DNA from: Pisaster brevispinus
Lineage: Eukaryota; Echinodermata; Asteroidea; Forcipulatida; Asteriidae
DNA length: 64,000 bases
Assembly: GCA_023634235.1 (NCBI GenBank)
Contig: JAMKCF010000003.1
Coordinates: forward strand, 9,808,742-9,872,741
Direction of reading: 5' to 3'
The notes under the pieces are model-generated. The model did no database searches and was not told where the DNA came from. It was given only the letters and a program-made list of their open reading frames with translations. Made by a program: the position numbers and the translations under genes. Positions 1 to 12,500 of the stretch are shown piece after piece. The number at the start of each line of letters is the position of its first letter. The first letter of the stretch is position 1.

Positions 1-190
1 GGCCTTGGGAATTCAAGTTGCTCTTTTATAATCAAGAGTTTGCATGACTCTGGCTTAGGCTTCATCAGTATTCATTAGGCTACGCATAGTTATAAAATGC
101 CCTTTTTGTCATGAAAAAAATGAAGCCAGATTAGAGCTTATCGTCGATCTGAAGCTGAAGCCGAGAAGTGAAAACCATCATGGTTTCAAA
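1..190. repeat. Foldback element fragment with GGCTTAGGCT-type core
   Basis: Inverted segments are visible: CTCTGGCTTAGGCTTCAT near 48-65 faces ATGAAGCCAGATTAGAG near 120-136. The same GGCTTAGGCT wording recurs at 18205-18362 and 63405-63850, so this looks like a truncated member of that dispersed family. No open reading frame of interest was seen. Confidence 0.4.
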
Positions 191-1029
191 AAACCCATTT
201 TTGGACTACATACCTCTGATACCATTCCTATCAACTGAGTAGGATGTGTATGGGATCTCATCACTTGAATGATGCGGTTGCCCTGGCAACGAGGCATCTG
301 CTGATGCGGCGCTTTGGGTGCCTCCCATAATGCTGTGCGGAGGATTTCCTACGTCATTTCTAAATACAGTTGCTTATTTAAAAAAATATCTGTGGTAGAA
401 CGGAAGTCAACAGAAAAGCAAATTTATAAATAATAAACACAGTATGCATTGACAATTTTGGCCTAAAAAGTATAACATGATTATGATATAAATCATCAGG
501 TTTGCTGAAATATTGTTTTTCTCAAAGCTCAGAGTTTTTGGGAAAAAAAAGAAATGTTTGTCTAAAACAGAATTACATTTACTGTGTTGTTTTGTCCATT
601 TCGAGCAACAGTAGATGGACTCAAGAGCAAGTCTAATTTTTATTTTTTCAAAACAACAACACTATCGTTATACCGATATTTATTGTCATTTCTTCATCGA
701 AAAAAATATTGCTTCTCCTTTCCAACCTTCCCGATAGACATTTGAGATGGGTAATAAGTACAACACACAATTTAAACTTGATATTATGCTAACTTGTCAG
801 GGAATTTTCCACAAAAACTACTAAACACTAACAGACAACTTACCTTCTTGTGCTCTGTCCGGAACGTAAGCATTTCTTTTGAGACATGACGTCATTCATT
901 TCAACCTCGGATTAAAACTACCTCGGACCAAACGTTTTATTTAGTAGTGTATAGATAACGTCCCCAGGTTGCTTACGACTTTGTCTTTGTTTACTACGCG
1001 TTTTCCGGGGAACAAACTAGCGCACTTGT
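191..1029. other. Non-coding stretch, nothing recognised
   Basis: AT-rich sequence without a convincing exon on either strand. It contains a TGACGTCA-like CRE octamer near 887 that may be chance. Confidence 0.5.
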
Positions 1030-1736
1030 TGGGCGCAATCTTTAAAGATAGCCTTTTTTAATTTGCGCAAGCCAACTTTGAAATTTGCGCGCGCGCAAAT
1101 TTTGAACTAAAGTTTGCCCACACAAATAAAATTGCACGGCTGAGGCACAAAATTTCAAATTTTACACATGAGCGAGGCGACTTTCTACATTGTTGGCGCG
1201 CTTTCATCGCCAGTATAGAAAAAAAACCATAACAAACAAACAAACAAACAAACAAAAACGGGATGCATTTGTCTTGCAAACAATTTTTCAAATTACTTTT
1301 TCTATTTTAACAGAAAGTTTATCAACAAGTTATCCGACAAGGGAATCTGCCAGCCCGATTGTCCCGTAAAAATAAAATCATTGAACTCCCTGCTGTTTTA
1401 CAGTTTAGTTTAGTGAGCAGACCCATTTAGTATTCCCTTGTATTTCTCGACACTTTCAAGTCTTTGAACGAAAGTATCACTTCAGACAGAAGTTAAAAAC
1501 CAGCAGAATTCTACTTTGAACTTACCCTTTTAACGTGTATTCCCTTCATAATAGCGAATATTTCACGACAAAATGGTGAGCATGGTTGAACGACAAAGAT
1601 CACGCGGTGTTCAAAGTTTGCGCCCCGAGCTATCCTGCGCAAATTTTAAAATCATGCAAGGAAACAAAGATTGCGCCGTCACAAAATGGCACACTGCGCG
1701 AATTAAAAAAAGGGACAACTTCTAAGATTGCGCCCA
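1030..1736. mobile_element. 707-bp foldback element with GGGCGCAATC ends
   Basis: The left end reads TGGGCGCAATCTT, followed by a T-rich tract and TTTGCGCAAG. The right end is the reverse complement of the same order (AATTAAAAAAAGGGAC, then GATTGCGCCCA). Similarity of the arms extends about 50 bp with mismatches. The inner part holds more GCGCAAAT motifs. There is no transposase frame inside, so a non-autonomous DNA element is the likeliest reading. No clear target-site duplication was found. Confidence 0.55.
1231..1257. repeat. (CAAA)n microsatellite
   Basis: Uninterrupted AAAC/CAAA tetranucleotide run inside the 1030-1736 element. Confidence 0.8.
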
Positions 1737-2043
1737 TCACACTTCACTCGGATCTCGTCCTTTACACAGTGATGTCATATCATGTCAAGAATTTCTCATT
1801 ACAGAATGAGTAATGAAAATGTGTTATTGTTAGTGCAACACGTCATTCTTTTAAGAAAGTCCCGAGTTCATACTAACTGGTGAGGAGTACTCTGACTTTG
1901 TTTTTAATAGTGGAGTACGGCAGGAGAAAGCATTGTTTTACTGTACAGAAAGAAAGGCAAGTCCAGAATAACTGCAAGTGCAAGCAAGTCAGTCAGCAGA
2001 CAGCAGTGACTTTTTACAAATACAAAAATAGGGTAAGTATCAG
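1737..2043. other. Non-coding stretch, nothing recognised
   Basis: No exon-like frame and no repeat structure was seen between the two foldback elements. Confidence 0.45.
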
Positions 2044-2582
2044 TGTTCCGTCCCAACTTGACAATTGTCCCAGCTATAGTTGGGACTGGTCCCAACTTGA
2101 GTGTTAAAGTTGGGACATCCCAACTATAGTTGGGATCGCCCAAGGGACACCGTGATCGATCGTGCATGGTTTATGCACAAGCTGATGCGATCGGCGTTAA
2201 TTAACAAGATTCTTTATTTCAAACCCGGGTCTCGGCTCTGTACAAACTCATGTCAAAACTGATGATGGAGCTAGTTAGAGCCGGTCGCGAGCCGGTGCCC
2301 AGGACGAGGTTTGGAATGATAGCATTACATCGCTCATAATGGACCGCTAACCAAAATTTGAATTAATCTAAAATATTCTCAAGGGAAAGTGGTCTTAAAA
2401 TGTTCATACTATGATACTTACAGTTACATGTTTTTAGTTGATTCATGGGGGTGCTTTGTGTTTACTGCGATCCCAACTATAGTTCTTAGTTGGGACGTCC
2501 CAACTTTAACACTCAAGTTGGGACCAGTCCCAACTATACATGTATGATGTAGTTGGGACAATTGTCAAGTTGGGACGGAACA
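2044..2582. mobile_element. 539-bp foldback element with arms built of GTCCCAACT iterations
   Basis: The left arm (about 2044-2145) starts TGTTCCGTCCCAACTTGAC. The right arm (about 2465-2582) ends with its reverse complement, GTCAAGTTGGGACGGAACA. Both arms consist of alternating GTCCCAACT and AGTTGGGAC blocks in the same order, with small indels, and include the palindrome TCCCAACTATAGTTGGGA. About 320 bp of unrelated sequence lies between them, with no transposase frame. I read this as a non-autonomous transposon (MITE or Foldback-like). The flanks show no convincing duplication. Confidence 0.7.
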
Positions 2583-3455
2583 TCTCTGCTGAAGTGAACA
2601 TGGTGAAAGAATCTTCATCAATTTGAAACAGTCAGCTGGTGAAGGGACTAAAAAGCCAATCTAAGAAGTAAAAACATGCAAAACTTCAATCTGGGAATCG
2701 AACCTGACCGGGTTCACAGAGACAGTGAGAGGTCAAAAGGCAGAGAATTAAGAAGAAGAGCTAACCTGACTGCTGGACTATGTTTTAGTTCACTTGTTTA
2801 TCATGTTGTTGGTTGCAAGGTTTCTCCACATGCTATAAACATGGTGAGGAGTGTTAAACATGGCCTGATGAAATTAAGTCAAAAGAGGGTGCTGTCAAAT
2901 GATTGCATATGATAGAGCGTGCAGTTTTCATGGCCCAATTCAAGTTGGTACATAGGTCGCATATTTGGCTCCTGCAGGTTTGAAACTTGGGTGCGACAGT
3001 TCGAAACTTAAGCAGATAGTCACAAGTTGTAAACTTAATCCAGGAGCTACTTAGCGCTCAACATGATAGAAAATTCGAGTCATGTTGAGCTGAGGCTAAA
3101 CAGTGTCAGATTCTTCATTCTCAACTTTAAAACTAACACGGTAATAGGTGTTTTTAATGGAAAGTTATTTATGAATGGAAAGAAAAGAGTTGTGACGTAG
3201 TCTTAAACTGCCATTCGAAACCTTTTTCCAAGTATTATTTTCTGCTTAAGCAGCTCTATAAAATTGGTCCCAGGTTACACGATCATCACAACTACTTTTT
3301 TTATCTTGCTTATTTCATTTTATCCCCCAAAGTCCAAACCAATGATGCATATCTCTTTTATCACCTTCTCAACCCTACTTACGTTCATGTACAAGATATT
3401 CACACTCTTGTTTTGTATTTCTTTCTCTCACTCAGAAACCAAAGACACTGTTGTC
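2583..3455 (+). other. Upstream region of TSG101 (promoter/5'UTR not resolved)
   Basis: No conserved exon was seen. The region just before the TSG101 start codon is pyrimidine-rich and open in the same frame from 3264, so the exact transcription start and 5'UTR cannot be fixed from sequence alone. A TATAAAA string lies at 3257-3263. Confidence 0.45.
3241..3268. repeat. MITE end with TATAAAA string upstream of TSG101
   Basis: TCTGCTTAAGCAGCTCTATA followed by AAATTGG is the terminus of the dispersed GGGCCAATTTCATAGAGCTG family read in reverse; a near-identical copy is at 37195-37219. It places TATAAAA at 3257-3263, about 190 bp before the TSG101 ATG. Confidence 0.45.
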
Positions 3456-3524
3456 ATGGCGGCAGGTTCAGGTGCTCAGTATGCTGCAATCGTGAAGAGT
3501 AGTTTAGCTACGGCCAGGCCTTCG
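3456..3524 (+). CDS. TSG101: TSG101 exon 1 (residues 1-23)
   Basis: The ATG at 3456 has G at -3 and G at +4. The translation begins MAAGSGAQYAAIVKSSL and ends at a strong GTACGT donor, phase 0. The human first exon also ends in phase 0 just before the same Tyr. The residues are weakly conserved. An upstream in-frame ATG at 3264 exists, but the sequence after it is unlike the family. Confidence 0.65.
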
Positions 3525-6500
3525 GTACGTTACTGTGCGTGGCAGTCATGTAGTCAGGGTAGACACTAGGACCCAGTTTTGGAAAGAAGTTCAGCCGAGG
3601 ACCGTTCAAAGTTCACTCCAAGTGATCTGGCTGGCTGGTTTAGTGTTTAAGCATCCCTTTTTCATTTGAAACATTGACAAGTGCCAAAGCTGATGGACTG
3701 GTGAAATGGCAGGCTAACTGGTCGTAAAAGTCACTGAAAAGTTAAGAGCAAACCATGTACTTCACGTAGGCAATGGAGGCAATTTTCCTCTTGCCCCTGA
3801 TTATTGCCATCTTGCCCCTTGAAATGTTCCAGTAGAAATGTATATAAATTCCCTCATAGAGGTGCCCCTTTATAAACCACAAGAGGTGCCCTTTAAGAAA
3901 AACTGCCTTGCCCCGACAAGAAATGAGAGTTGGGCCCGAGTTCCACATTTTAAAACTGTTAATGCCCTTTGTTTTTGGTTACGTTTCTATAAAACAGTAT
4001 CAGAAGCCCGAGGAAACGCAGCGTGATGTCATGCAAGTTTTCTCATCCTTCAAGGATCTCAGACCGAGGATGGACTCTTATGGTATGAACAAACTCCTAC
4101 TCGTTATCAATATCAATAAGGCTGTGTTCATATAGTGTAGACTGTAGCCCTAGCATGTATGTATGCCATTCAATTAATATTTGTTTTTGTCCTTGTTCCA
4201 GCATGTGACTAAGTTAATGTTGTCCCTCCATATTCTTCTTTGTTGGCCTCTTCTCCTTTTCCCTATCCTTGGTTGGCAGTCCATTAGTCGTCTTGTCCAT
4301 TTGTTCTGGATACATACATGTATCTAGCCCTTGTTTTACTGTCCTTAATGTGACATTTCTTCTAATCTCCAGTTTTCTTACCCTGCTAAAAGCACCGATA
4401 TGCACTGAAGTTTGCTGGAGATTGGGATTGTGCATGCACATGCCAATGCCACGTAGATCCCTGCTAAATGCAGCATGGTGTAACAGAGTGTGGTATTTGA
4501 GTTGACTGTTAATTGCAATAAAATATAACTTTTACCATTTAGTGCATTTTGTTGTATTTGGACTGGCTACCAAATGGCTAGCGTACACATGTTGCTAATC
4601 ATTCCAGTCAACAATCTTATTCACTCCTTCATGATTAAAAGCAAGTGTGGTTAATTGTCCTGCCTAAGGACATAATATGTCAGATTCCGGGATTCGAACT
4701 GACACACCAACGACTCTGCTATCAGAACCCGAGACCGATGCACTGCTCGGTCCATACTCAGTACTACACTGTATTACAAGTTTAACCTTTGAAGGGTCTT
4801 TTCAAAGAATAAAAACAGATAACATTGCATTGAAATCTACCGAGAAATTATAGATTTGCATTTAGAGAATCTTTATTAATAATTAGTTCGCCATTGATTC
4901 TTAATTTATGTGCTTTCCCCCCATGTTTAGTTTTCAATGATGGACAGAACAAGAATCTACTTTGTATCGATGGGACAATCCCAGTTTACTACAAAGGTAA
5001 TGTATACTCTATGTTCTGAAACTGTGGCAGTTGAAATGAAAACAATTAACCGTGTGTCAATTGGCTGTGATGTCTTGTCTTTTCTCTTGCAACAGTTCTC
5101 TTCTCACATCATTGAGCTGCGTTTTTTTGGCTTGAAAAAAAGAAGAAGATATCTTGCAGCTACGCGAATCACACCTCCGCTTCTACCATTTCCACCATTG
5201 TTGGAGTCAATTCCTTTGTGTACTTTTTGACTCCCAAAATGGGGGACGGGATAGGGGGATGGGGGGACAGGATAGCAAAGTGCGCTGCACGCCAAGCGAG
5301 GGGGTCAATACATTTACATTAGGAAGTGATGCTTTGGTATATTATTTGTGCTGAGTTGCCCTGTGTATTCCTTGTAGATAGCGAGGAAAACTTTCTACAG
5401 TCACTTTTATTTTGGATGATACATTTTTTTTTAAAACTGTACATACATTGATATTGTATTTTGTGTTTGCCCACTTGCATTGTGCTTTGTTGCAATATTT
5501 TTAAACTGTTACATCTCAGGATCTATGCTTCACTCACTGTATATTTATGGTACATTTTTTCCCATGTTTATTTTCCAAGTCTGATGAATTTCTTGTCGAA
5601 TGTGTGCTGATTCACCCAGTACACATGAACATATCTTGTTGTATTATTTCCCTGAGCGTGTAGTAAATTGTAAAAATTTCAGTATCTACTTTTCTACTTC
5701 ATGATTTGTGCTTTACTGTACACTTTAAAATTATCTTTACTTTTTGACAGACCTGTTTTGCCTTTGTTCATATCCATACTCATTTTACTTTAACCTTTGT
5801 GTGGATTTACTGTGTATATTTATTGTACCATTTCCCTGTACATGTACATGTAGGTGCATGGAGCTATCATTTACACAACTCAATCTTCATTTTACTCTAC
5901 ATTGGTTTCAATTTATGCTTGTATTTTGTTGTGAATTTGTCCACTACAACACTGATATTTGTATTACAAATTTGTATTTGTGATATTTTTCCTCTGTACA
6001 TTTGAGTTGATTTTACCATGTTTAGTACAATTTACAATATATCTTTAATATGTTGATGCAATTTTAATAATCCTATCCTTGGAAACATTTTGTATTTGCT
6101 TTGACTCAATCTGTACATTTGTTATAACATTTTTGTGTAGGTACATGTTACAATATTGCTATTTAGGCACCTTCACGTGCCTATGTATTGAACATATTGC
6201 AGCAACATCCTTCGCAAATCTAGCGGCTGACTGCCAAAAGGTACCTTTCCATGCTTGCGGATAGATCACATTGCAGCCACATCCTTTGCAATTCAGCGAG
6301 TAAGGATCATAGTTTCCTGAATTATTATCCCTATTTCTATTGGAATAGTCATCTGGAAATTGGTTGTGTTTTGGCTGTAAAATGTGTTAAAGTTGTAATC
6401 AGTCTGTTTCTTTATTGCACTGTACATTTTGCTTGGACTAAAAGCCCACTTTATTCCCCCCCCCCCCCTCCGAAGGTACAAGTTACAACATTCCTGTCTG

Positions 6501-9500
6501 TATTTGGGTGATGGACACACATCCTTACAACCCTCCGCTGTGCTTTGTCAAACCGACAAAAGAAATGATGATCAAGCCGTCCAAGTATGTGGACCCGAAC
6601 GGGAAGGTGTACCTGCCCTACCTACACGACTGGAAATATGTGAGTCTTAACCCTCCTACTCTTGGTAACATTTTGACTGTAATTCTGCAGTTCTTTGTAC
6701 TAGTTTACAGTATTTTAATGATTTTTAATTGAGACAACAGGAGGGCCCGATTTCATGGCTGTGCTTACCGCTGAAATCTGCGCTTTCGATCATCATTCTC
6801 CGCTTACTGTGCAAGCGACAATTTTCTACGCTAGATGTTTAAGCGCAGAATGCCTAATAGCATGGAGTTCGCAAACGCACAAGCAAAAGCAAAAATTCCC
6901 TGCTATTCCGTGAAATACGCCTGACGTAAGTGCGGAGTTCCCTGCTTCTGTAAGCTCTGATTCTTTGCTTATGGTAACAGAGCCATGAAATTGGGCACTG
7001 GTATGGCCTAATTTTTATCCTTGTTGTGTTTAAAACTAGGATGATACTTGTTTTGTTATTATCGCTTTTCGTTCTACTGTTAAGCTCTTTGAGGAAACTA
7101 TGATTCATATTGCCCTATATGAATGCTGTTATTATTATCATTATTTTGACAGTGGTACGAGGTTAACCCTGCAAAATCCTACTTAGGAGGTTGTCACACT
7201 GTAGGGTATGGTACTGCAAGCCCGAATAACAATTGCTTATAAATGAAACAGGTGTACCAATCTCATCCTTGTCCAGACTCTTAGGTGTTGAGTTATTATA
7301 GTGTTTGGAGGATATGTGAGGGTCTTTAGCCAGAGCTGCTTGGACCCTAGGGTTAGTGCTCCTTTTTGGGACTTAAAGACTATACACTTAAACTCTTGTG
7401 TCTCTGATATGTTTTCCTTTGGCTTCTGTCTCCAGCCATCATCAGATCTGGTTGGTTTGATTCAAGTCATGGCGGCCGTGTTCGGCGAGTGTTCACCGGT
7501 GTTCAGTCGGTCTGCCGCACAGAGCAACCAAGCGAGGACGAGCTACCCGCCCGCAGGGCACCAGCCAGCTGCATCGCAACCACCATACCCTGCAGGTACC
7601 AGAAAGTTGACAATGCCATAAAGTGCCTATTAAGCATGGCCAGTTACTCGTAATGTAATCACTTGCCATATGTAGTTTTCAATAAACAGACCATCCAAAA
7701 CCATCTAAATGGAAGAATGCAGCATTAAACAGGCGGTTAACTCAGGTACCTCTTATTTACTTTGACATTTCTTCCTTACCATCGGCTTACTCTCCCCAAC
7801 TGGCTCTTGCCACATAATTCCAGTTGTACAAATAGAAGAAACCCATGCACCCAATGGTACTTTGAAGCAATCTGTGGTACCAGTGTATTCATGTAGGAGG
7901 CCTTGAAAGTTTTTTCATAGTTTTTGTGCATATTTTCATATACAGTACTTCTTGTTGCAAACAAAGTAAGCAAATGTTGTTCGTTTGTTGTTTTATTTTT
8001 TTGTTTTTGGTTTTGTTTTGTTTGTTTGTTTATTTTTTGGAGGGGGGATTCAAGTGCTATCATCTTGACTCCGAAAATAATTTAGATGGAAATATTTCTC
8101 TGGAGGATTGGTACTGGTGTGAACAATTGACTGCGTCTCAGTCAAGCAACTTTGGGTACGGCTATGGCCATTGGCAGTTTCGGCAACATTGAAGAATTAA
8201 GCCTTTTGATCTGGCTATAGCCACTGCAGAAGCCATCAATTCAGAGACTGCCTCTAGAGTCAGTGAGCTCTTAGATTGAAACTAATCAAATCTGTATTCG
8301 TTATGATCACCAATCCGGCACTTCCTCTTTTAATTTGGTGCTTTCTTTCCAATGTACTTTTCAGGTGGTTACAACATGCCCATGCCGATACCTACACCCC
8401 AAGGCAGTCAGCCAAGCTATAATGCAAACTACCCCCCTTCATCCTCCTATCAACCTCCCTCTCAGTATCCCAGTAGCTACCCCAATGCTGGGCCATACCC
8501 AGGGTCATCACAGCCACCCACATACCCCTACCCACCCTCCCAACCACCCCAAGGGGGCCAGACTTATCCTACCACATCTGACCTTCCAGCTGGTGAGTAA
8601 AACTGAAGAGGCTCAAAAAAGATTCCTCTAGGAACTTTTCTTGAAATTTGTGTTCTTGTTTATTTTGTATGTCCTTGGTTTGTACATCACTCAATAATGA
8701 ATGGTTTTTCTTTGGAAAATATTCTTGAAATGCTTCCAGAATATAAAACTGAACCTCAAGCACAGTTTCTTTGCTATTGTACTGAGCATTGTTTTATACT
8801 TAGGTGTATTGTCATGTAATTATTATTTGCATCCCTCTCTTGTGCCAGGAGTGTCATTTTGACGGACATGGTGCATTATTATTGACCACTTTAGACCCTT
8901 CTCCGATGACGCCACTATTTTATTTCTCCCCATGAGTACCTAAGCGAGCCAGTCGTGTCTTTGTATACAAAACCCCAACAATGGTGGCATGGCGCGCAGC
9001 ATTTCCATATATGTGGCAAGTGGATTGTCTAGATGCAAGTATCGCATGTATTCAAATGTTTGAGACCTGTTAAATGGTACCATACTGTTTCTTTCACACG
9101 TTAAATCAATATGCGTAGGAACATGAGATTCTCAAAATGTTTGAATAAAGTATAGTCTTACACTACCAGTATGAATATAACTGGGAATCACTCTTTTTTG
9201 GGCAGAAACATTTTATGTGTGTACTTTTTTGTCTAATGCTATTTTGAAGTGTATTTAAGGCCTCCAATTACACAGAGGCCGCAGAGGCCATGTCCTCAGT
9301 TCTGTTGCCCCTGGTCTTGTCCTACGAGTCCCTTCAAAAGTTTCCAATAGACTTTAATATTTTTCAATGGAAGGGCCCTTGCAAAATGCAAACGGCCTTG
9401 CCCTCAAAAAAGATTCAATTTGAGGCCTGGTATTTATAAGGAACTATTGAACCATTTTTCAGACAATGTGTTGTTGATTTGATGAGATTGCTGTGTGTAT

Positions 9501-12500
9501 TGGAGATGATTTCTGTATCTTGTTTTGCAATGTATTGATGTGCATTGCTGTAATTTCATCCAGTACAATCGTGTTTTGGTTACAGATTTATGTAACATTG
9601 AACCGATTCTATATCTTGTTTTGCATTGTATTGATATTCATTCTTGTAACTATCTTTCAATGATTTGGTCACATGTTAACATGGTGTTGTTTTTTGAAAA
9701 ATGTGCATTGATGATCTATTTATGTGTACCTTTGTCTATTTTATGTGATGAATGTTTCTATAATGTTGAACAATTTATATATCTTGTTTTGCATTGTCTT
9801 GATGTGCATTTAAAAAAATGTATCTTACAATAATGTTTCATCACATGTTAATATGATGGGTTTTTTTTTAATGAGCATTTGATGATCATTTGATGTGTAC
9901 CTTTCTTTGTCTATTGCATGTGATGAAACAATTTTTCTAATTTTATGCGGCTTGATTTTGATCCAAGTGAAATAATTGAACTAATACTTGAACATTGTAT
10001 TATCTTTCTTTGCCTTTTAATATATTTACTTTGCACATAATGTGTTCATTACCAGTGAGAGAAAGTATGACGTTCATGCAGAAATACTTCATGACTATTA
10101 CTTGAAGACACTTGGTTGTTTGTTTTTGCTTAGGGGCGAGTCATAAGAACTCGGGGATTTCTGAAGATGAGATCAAGGCTTCGATGCGCTCGGCCATAGA
10201 GGACAAGTTGAAACGACGGCTCAAAGATACATATGATGGCCTACAGGTAAGGATAGGGCCAGTGCTCGAAACTTACACTGGACCGCAGACCCCGAGGCCA
10301 GTGATTGGGCCAGTAAACTTATGATCAGACTGGTCTTGTGTTTTTCAATTGAATAAGAATATTTCTCTGGTAATATGTTCATTTAAAAAATAAAAATGAT
10401 GTTTAAATTTGCTTTTAGTCGGATAAACTCATTCCATTCTGTTCAGTTTTAAAGAATACTCAACCATACTACAAATGAGCTCAATCTTCTCTTGGTGCTT
10501 GTTCCAATAAAAACAGTTTTTGTTAAACTGTGCAGATAGTTTTGCTCTCATTTTAATTCTGGTCTCCTGAAAAAACATTATGGTCCAGTAAAATTGTGAG
10601 CATCATGTACAAGCCCTGCGGTCTTGTGGGTTTACATTCCAAGTTTGAGCTCTGTAGGGTGGCAGGTTTTTGTTTCTTGTGATACCATAAGAGGGCAATG
10701 TTTTTTTACCAATTAATGAATCACTTCTTTGATGTGTGTGATGGCCAAACTGTCACATGCATCAGATTCAAGTTCGAGTCTTCTGAGTGTGGGTTTGAAT
10801 CCCGGTAAGGACACTTTACTACGATTGCTTCTCTTCAGGTAATGAGTACTTGTCTAGGGTGTGGGTAGAGATTGTTGATGTGAATGAGTAGCAACATGTG
10901 TACTCATCAGTGCTGCATGTTCCTAAGAAGTTGAGATTGTTGTGGGAATGCTTAAGGCCCAATGAACAAGGATCGTAGTACATGTAGTGTAAAGCTCATT
11001 GATAGTTGGTTTGAAATTGCCTTTAACACACCTGTTATTATTATCTTAACCAGGGGCCAATTTCATAAAGTAACAGTAAATGCTGGAAGGGTATAATGTA
11101 TTTGCGGTAAGGTTATCTGTACTTGTGGTTACCAGTGCTATGAAATTGAAACTGCACAGTGAACACAAACAGAAATGGCTTTTAAGCCAGCTTAATGAAA
11201 TTTGGCCCAACTCCTAAGCCTCAGATATTTTCAAAGCAAAGAGAAAGTTCTGATTTAATCCTTTCTCACTCGGCCAATGAAACTTGTTTTATTGAGCACC
11301 ATTTCCCCCTTAAAGTTAAATTTTTTTCCATCTTGCCTCTTTAGGCTGAAATTGACTCCCTGGCTGTCACAAAGGAAAAACTGAAGTCCGGTCAGCAAAA
11401 GCTGGAAGAAATTATCAGTAAACTGGAAACAGAACAGGTATGTCAATCTATCTCAAACGATGAGTTTGAGATCTAGACTTTCAAAAAATGCTGCCATCTT
11501 GGTGCCTGTTCCACTGATATCAATGAAACCAAATAGAGGCGGGGGCGGGGGGAAATAATTTGGGCTCCGTTTTGATCCATAATCTTTGTATTGGGACCAC
11601 ACATTTGCGCAGCACTGACAGTCTTTCAACTTGTGAAGTCCTCAACCTGCCCCATTGTGGAGTGCCATAGCTGAGTGGTCTGGAGCACTGCACTCAAGTT
11701 CTGGTGTTGAGCATGACAATTTTAACCATAATTGCTTCTCATCATCAAATGACCAATTTGTACCTGCAATGGAAGATAATTTTGATGTAAATGATTAGCA
11801 ACCTGTAGAGCCTTTTGGTTGCCGGTGCTGCATACTCCTAAGGAGTTGAGATGGTTTCAGGAATTCTTAAGGCCCTATAAACGGTTTTAATACAATTGTA
11901 AGGTGCTTTGAGAGGCCTGCTTAGCTTGACAAAGCACATAAACCACACAAGTATTATGGTGGTTTTTTTTACAACATTTTAATATTGAATTTCATTCTCG
12001 ATTGGTATGTGTATTTTGCATTTGCATTTTTCCTGTCTACGCCAGCACCATTAATTGGTGCAAATGCAAACTTTTAACGAATTTCTTTATAATCTTCCTA
12101 AATCTACATTTGTAATCAATATTGTTTCCTCTTTCTTATTTCAGCTTCAGAACTAAATATGTTTACTTCATATTCATAAACAAATGTTATTGTGATTGTA
12201 TTATTATATATATATTATTTTTTTATTACAACATTTTAATATTTAATAACATTTTCGATTGGTATGTGTGTATTTTGCATTTGCTTTTTTCCTGTCTCCG
12301 CCAGCACCATTAATTGGTGCAAATGCAAACTTGTAATGAATTACTTTATAATCTTCCTATTTCTACATTTGTAATCAATATTGTTTCCTCTTTCTTATTT
12401 CAGCTTCAGAACTATACATGTTTACTTCGTATTCATAAACAAATGTGATTGTGATTGTATTTGTTGTTGAAATAACTTGAATTGTTTAGATTTTGCTTGA

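Larger units (their letters stand above)
10247..11344 (+). other. TSG101 intron 7
   Basis: Intron of 1098 bp. It carries a SINE fragment (10735-11040) and a MITE (11053-11208) back to back. Confidence 0.7.

Noticed and set aside
3264..3455. Longer TSG101 N terminus from the upstream in-frame ATG
   Set aside because: The added residues are hydrophobic and unlike any TSG101. The ATG at 3456 has a better initiation context and gives the expected length before the UEV.
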